Made by a program: the position numbers and the translations under genes. Under the pieces are notes generated by a model that searched no databases, was not told the origin of the DNA, and saw only the letters and a list, made by a program, of their open reading frames with translations. A stretch of 64,000 bases of DNA from Alitta virens (Eukaryota > Annelida > Polychaeta > Phyllodocida > Nereididae). Of this stretch, positions 62,913 through 64,000 are shown piece by piece. The number at the start of each line of letters is the position of its first letter. Position 1 is the stretch's first letter. Location of the stretch: assembly GCA_932294295.1 (NCBI GenBank), contig OW028573.1, positions 63,217,829-63,281,828 on the forward strand. The letters run 5' to 3'.

Positions 62913-62940
62913 GTTTTAATAAAAGCAGTTATTAAATAAA
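62626..62940. repeat. Tandem 3'-UTR repeats with AT tracts and poly(A) signals
   Basis: A ~70-90 base unit (TAATATCGCAGTTTGTTATA ... GTGTAAATCTAACACACCAT) is repeated two to three times between 62,622 and ~62,855. The copy junction includes the last codon and stop of the glycoprotein (GCTTTTTAATATCGCAG versus GCTTTTAATATCACAG). Two AT microsatellites (62,764-62,797 and 62,854-62,909) and two AATAAA hexamers (62,918-62,923 and 62,935-62,940) follow. Confidence 0.8.
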
Positions 62941-63557
62941 AACCATACATGGTCTTGTACACACTGAACACACATGTTGGTCATAATGTCAAAAAAAAAA
63001 GAGAGAGAGCTACAAAAAAAAGAAAATGTTACCATCTCAGCCAGTTAAGTTCAATGATGTGGAATTTAGAGTACACAGTACAACGTAGCTGTAGACTTCA
63101 AAGACCACGTAACTATACAAGGAACGTGGAAGAATGGTCGCATCCTATGTGTATTAATGTTTTGAAAATCTTTTATAATCACTGCATTCTCTGAATCTGC
63201 TTTGTGGTTCGCAATGGACAGAAACTGTACTTAACACACAAGACGCCTGGTTATAGATGGCGCTGGCTACTCCAGTCCACCAGTTGTAGCAGAATCATAT
63301 CAGAACATATATTAGTGATTATTTTCTGGAATGAAATTCACAGATACCAGCAGGTGAGTACCTTTTTGTGTTTTTTTTTGGTGGCAATTTTTAAATACAA
63401 ACGCATGCTCGTATTTAGATATTAAATAAAGAAAAAGAAAACTGAAAAAAAAGACAGTTTCACAGGGGTATAAAAATACCCAGCAGACCATAATGTGGCT
63501 TTTTAATTGTACAAAAAAAAAGAACAGCTAGCACAACAAAAAAAATCTTCTCTGTTC
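62941..63557. other. Stretch of uncertain coding status
   Basis: Short frames in all three plus-strand phases look semi-coding (SQPVKFNDVEFRVHS at ~63,034; FKDHVTIQGTWKNGRILCV at ~63,099; a donor-like CAG/GTGAGT at ~63,353) but do not join into one gene. It may be a decayed gene of the element or non-coding. The minus-strand gene ends at 63,558, so part may be its 3' UTR. Confidence 0.3.
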
Positions 63558-64000
63558 CTAGACAGGTGTGGAAGCAGCTGAACTCATGGACTCTGTGTCA
63601 TCATCGACCTTAGCGTCAGGATGAGCAGGAGGAGGAGGAGACTTGAGGCCTACACCCATGCCTACAGATGTTGGGGTGGTTGCGCACTTGCCTCTTCCCA
63701 TTGGATGAGTAGGAGGAGGAGGAGGAGGAGGAGGAGGAGGAGGAGGATGAGGAGACCTGCTGCCTGTCCCCCTGCCTATGGATGTGGGGGCGGTCCCACG
63801 CCTACCTAAACCTCTCCCCCGGGGCGTCCTAACGCTGTGTGCCGCTGGTGTCCCAACGTCGAAGGGTCTCTCAGGAACTGGGGGCACCACAGGCACAGGG
63901 GGCCTCGCAGGAGCCAACCCTCGCCCCACCCCTCCTGAAGCTGATGCACCTTGCAGCAGGGTGAAAAATCCACCCATAAGGCGTCCCACTTCTCCTGTCA
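63558..64000 (-). CDS. Proline-rich protein, C-terminal part (runs off the window)
   Basis: The minus-strand frame is open from the right edge to a stop at 63,558-63,560, at least 147 codons. The first residues visible (TGEVGRLMGGFFTLLQGASA) could form an amphipathic helix. They are followed by a Pro/Gly/Arg-rich tail with PVPVVPPVPERP, several GRGxGxR segments, a run of 12 prolines encoded by a (GGA)n tract at 63,711-63,747 and an acidic end (KVDDDTESMSSAAS). No family is recognised. It converges on the glycoprotein gene. Composition differs from the host genes (GC-rich). It could be a structural protein of the Polinton-like element; this is inference from position. Confidence 0.55.
   Translation of the reverse strand, partial: TGEVGRLMGGFFTLLQGASASGGVGRGLAPARPPVPVVPPVPERPFDVGTPAAHSVRTPRGRGLGRRGTAPTSIGRGTGSRSPHPPPPPPPPPPPPTHPMGRGKCATTPTSVGMGVGLKSPPPPAHPDAKVDDDTESMSSAASTPV

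Larger units (their letters stand above)
55556..64000. mobile_element. Polinton/Maverick (adintovirus-like) element, partial
   Basis: The region holds a protein-primed family B DNA polymerase of the Polinton type, a downstream membrane-protein gene and a convergent proline-rich gene. That compact, virus-like layout is unlike the intron-rich host genes to the left. The left limit is a guess placed where repeated terminal-type sequence begins. The right end and any integrase, ATPase, protease and capsid genes would lie beyond the window, so class membership rests on the polymerase. Gene content to the right decides whether this is a complete element or a lone polymerase remnant. Confidence 0.65.

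Noticed and set aside
62728..62919. 63-codon frame of Tyr-Ile repeats
   Set aside because: Translation of AT microsatellites.

Overview
The window looks like nuclear DNA from an invertebrate animal. It is AT-rich, its protein genes have many short exons with GT-AG introns, and it carries tRNA-derived SINEs, decayed non-LTR retrotransposons, MITE-like repeats, long GATA, AT and poly-G tracts, and part of a large DNA transposon of the Polinton/Maverick type. CCDC93 and transaldolase stay close to their vertebrate counterparts along the whole length. Together with the repeat style this suggests a marine invertebrate, perhaps a deuterostome (echinoderm, hemichordate or amphioxus), but the species cannot be fixed from the sequence alone.

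Layout. Positions 1-18.9 kb hold no gene that I can support: only SINEs, a pentanucleotide satellite, a GATA tract and non-coding DNA with possible regulatory blocks. Positions 18,981-36,912 (+) are a complete 23-exon CCDC93 gene (632 aa predicted). Its 10.6-kb intron 13 contains a complete antisense UDP-glycosyltransferase gene (24,473-26,098, -) and several retrotransposon fragments. Positions 38,404-45,862 (-) are a complete transaldolase gene (333 aa from nine exons, plus an optional in-frame 48-nt cassette exon). Positions 46,509-47,988 (-) are MRPL23 (167 aa, five exons). It lies head to head, 189 bp away, with a ten-exon acid-lipase gene at 48,178-51,438 (+, 427 aa). Positions 51.7-54.2 kb are dense with inverted repeats. 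From about 55.5 kb to the right edge lies a probable Polinton/adintovirus-like insertion. It contains a spliced, motif-complete protein-primed family B DNA polymerase (56,649-60,944, +), a three-exon gene for a type I membrane glycoprotein (61,481-62,625, +) and the C-terminal end of a proline-rich protein on the minus strand that runs off the window.

How the genes relate. CCDC93, TALDO1, MRPL23 and the lipase are unrelated housekeeping or metabolic genes that are simply neighbours: endosomal recycling, pentose phosphate pathway, mitochondrial ribosome and lysosomal or secreted lipid hydrolysis. MRPL23 and the lipase probably share a promoter with two CCAAT boxes. The polymerase and probably the glycoprotein and proline-rich genes belong to the mobile element. 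The most unusual items are the spliced glycoprotein gene beside the viral-type polymerase, the phase-compatible cassette exon in transaldolase, the UGT nested antisense inside CCDC93 with a splice acceptor one base before its ATG, and a three-layer nest of inverted repeats at 51.7-52.5 kb. Exon joins were worked out by eye from splice signals, reading frame and remembered family sequence; no database search was run.
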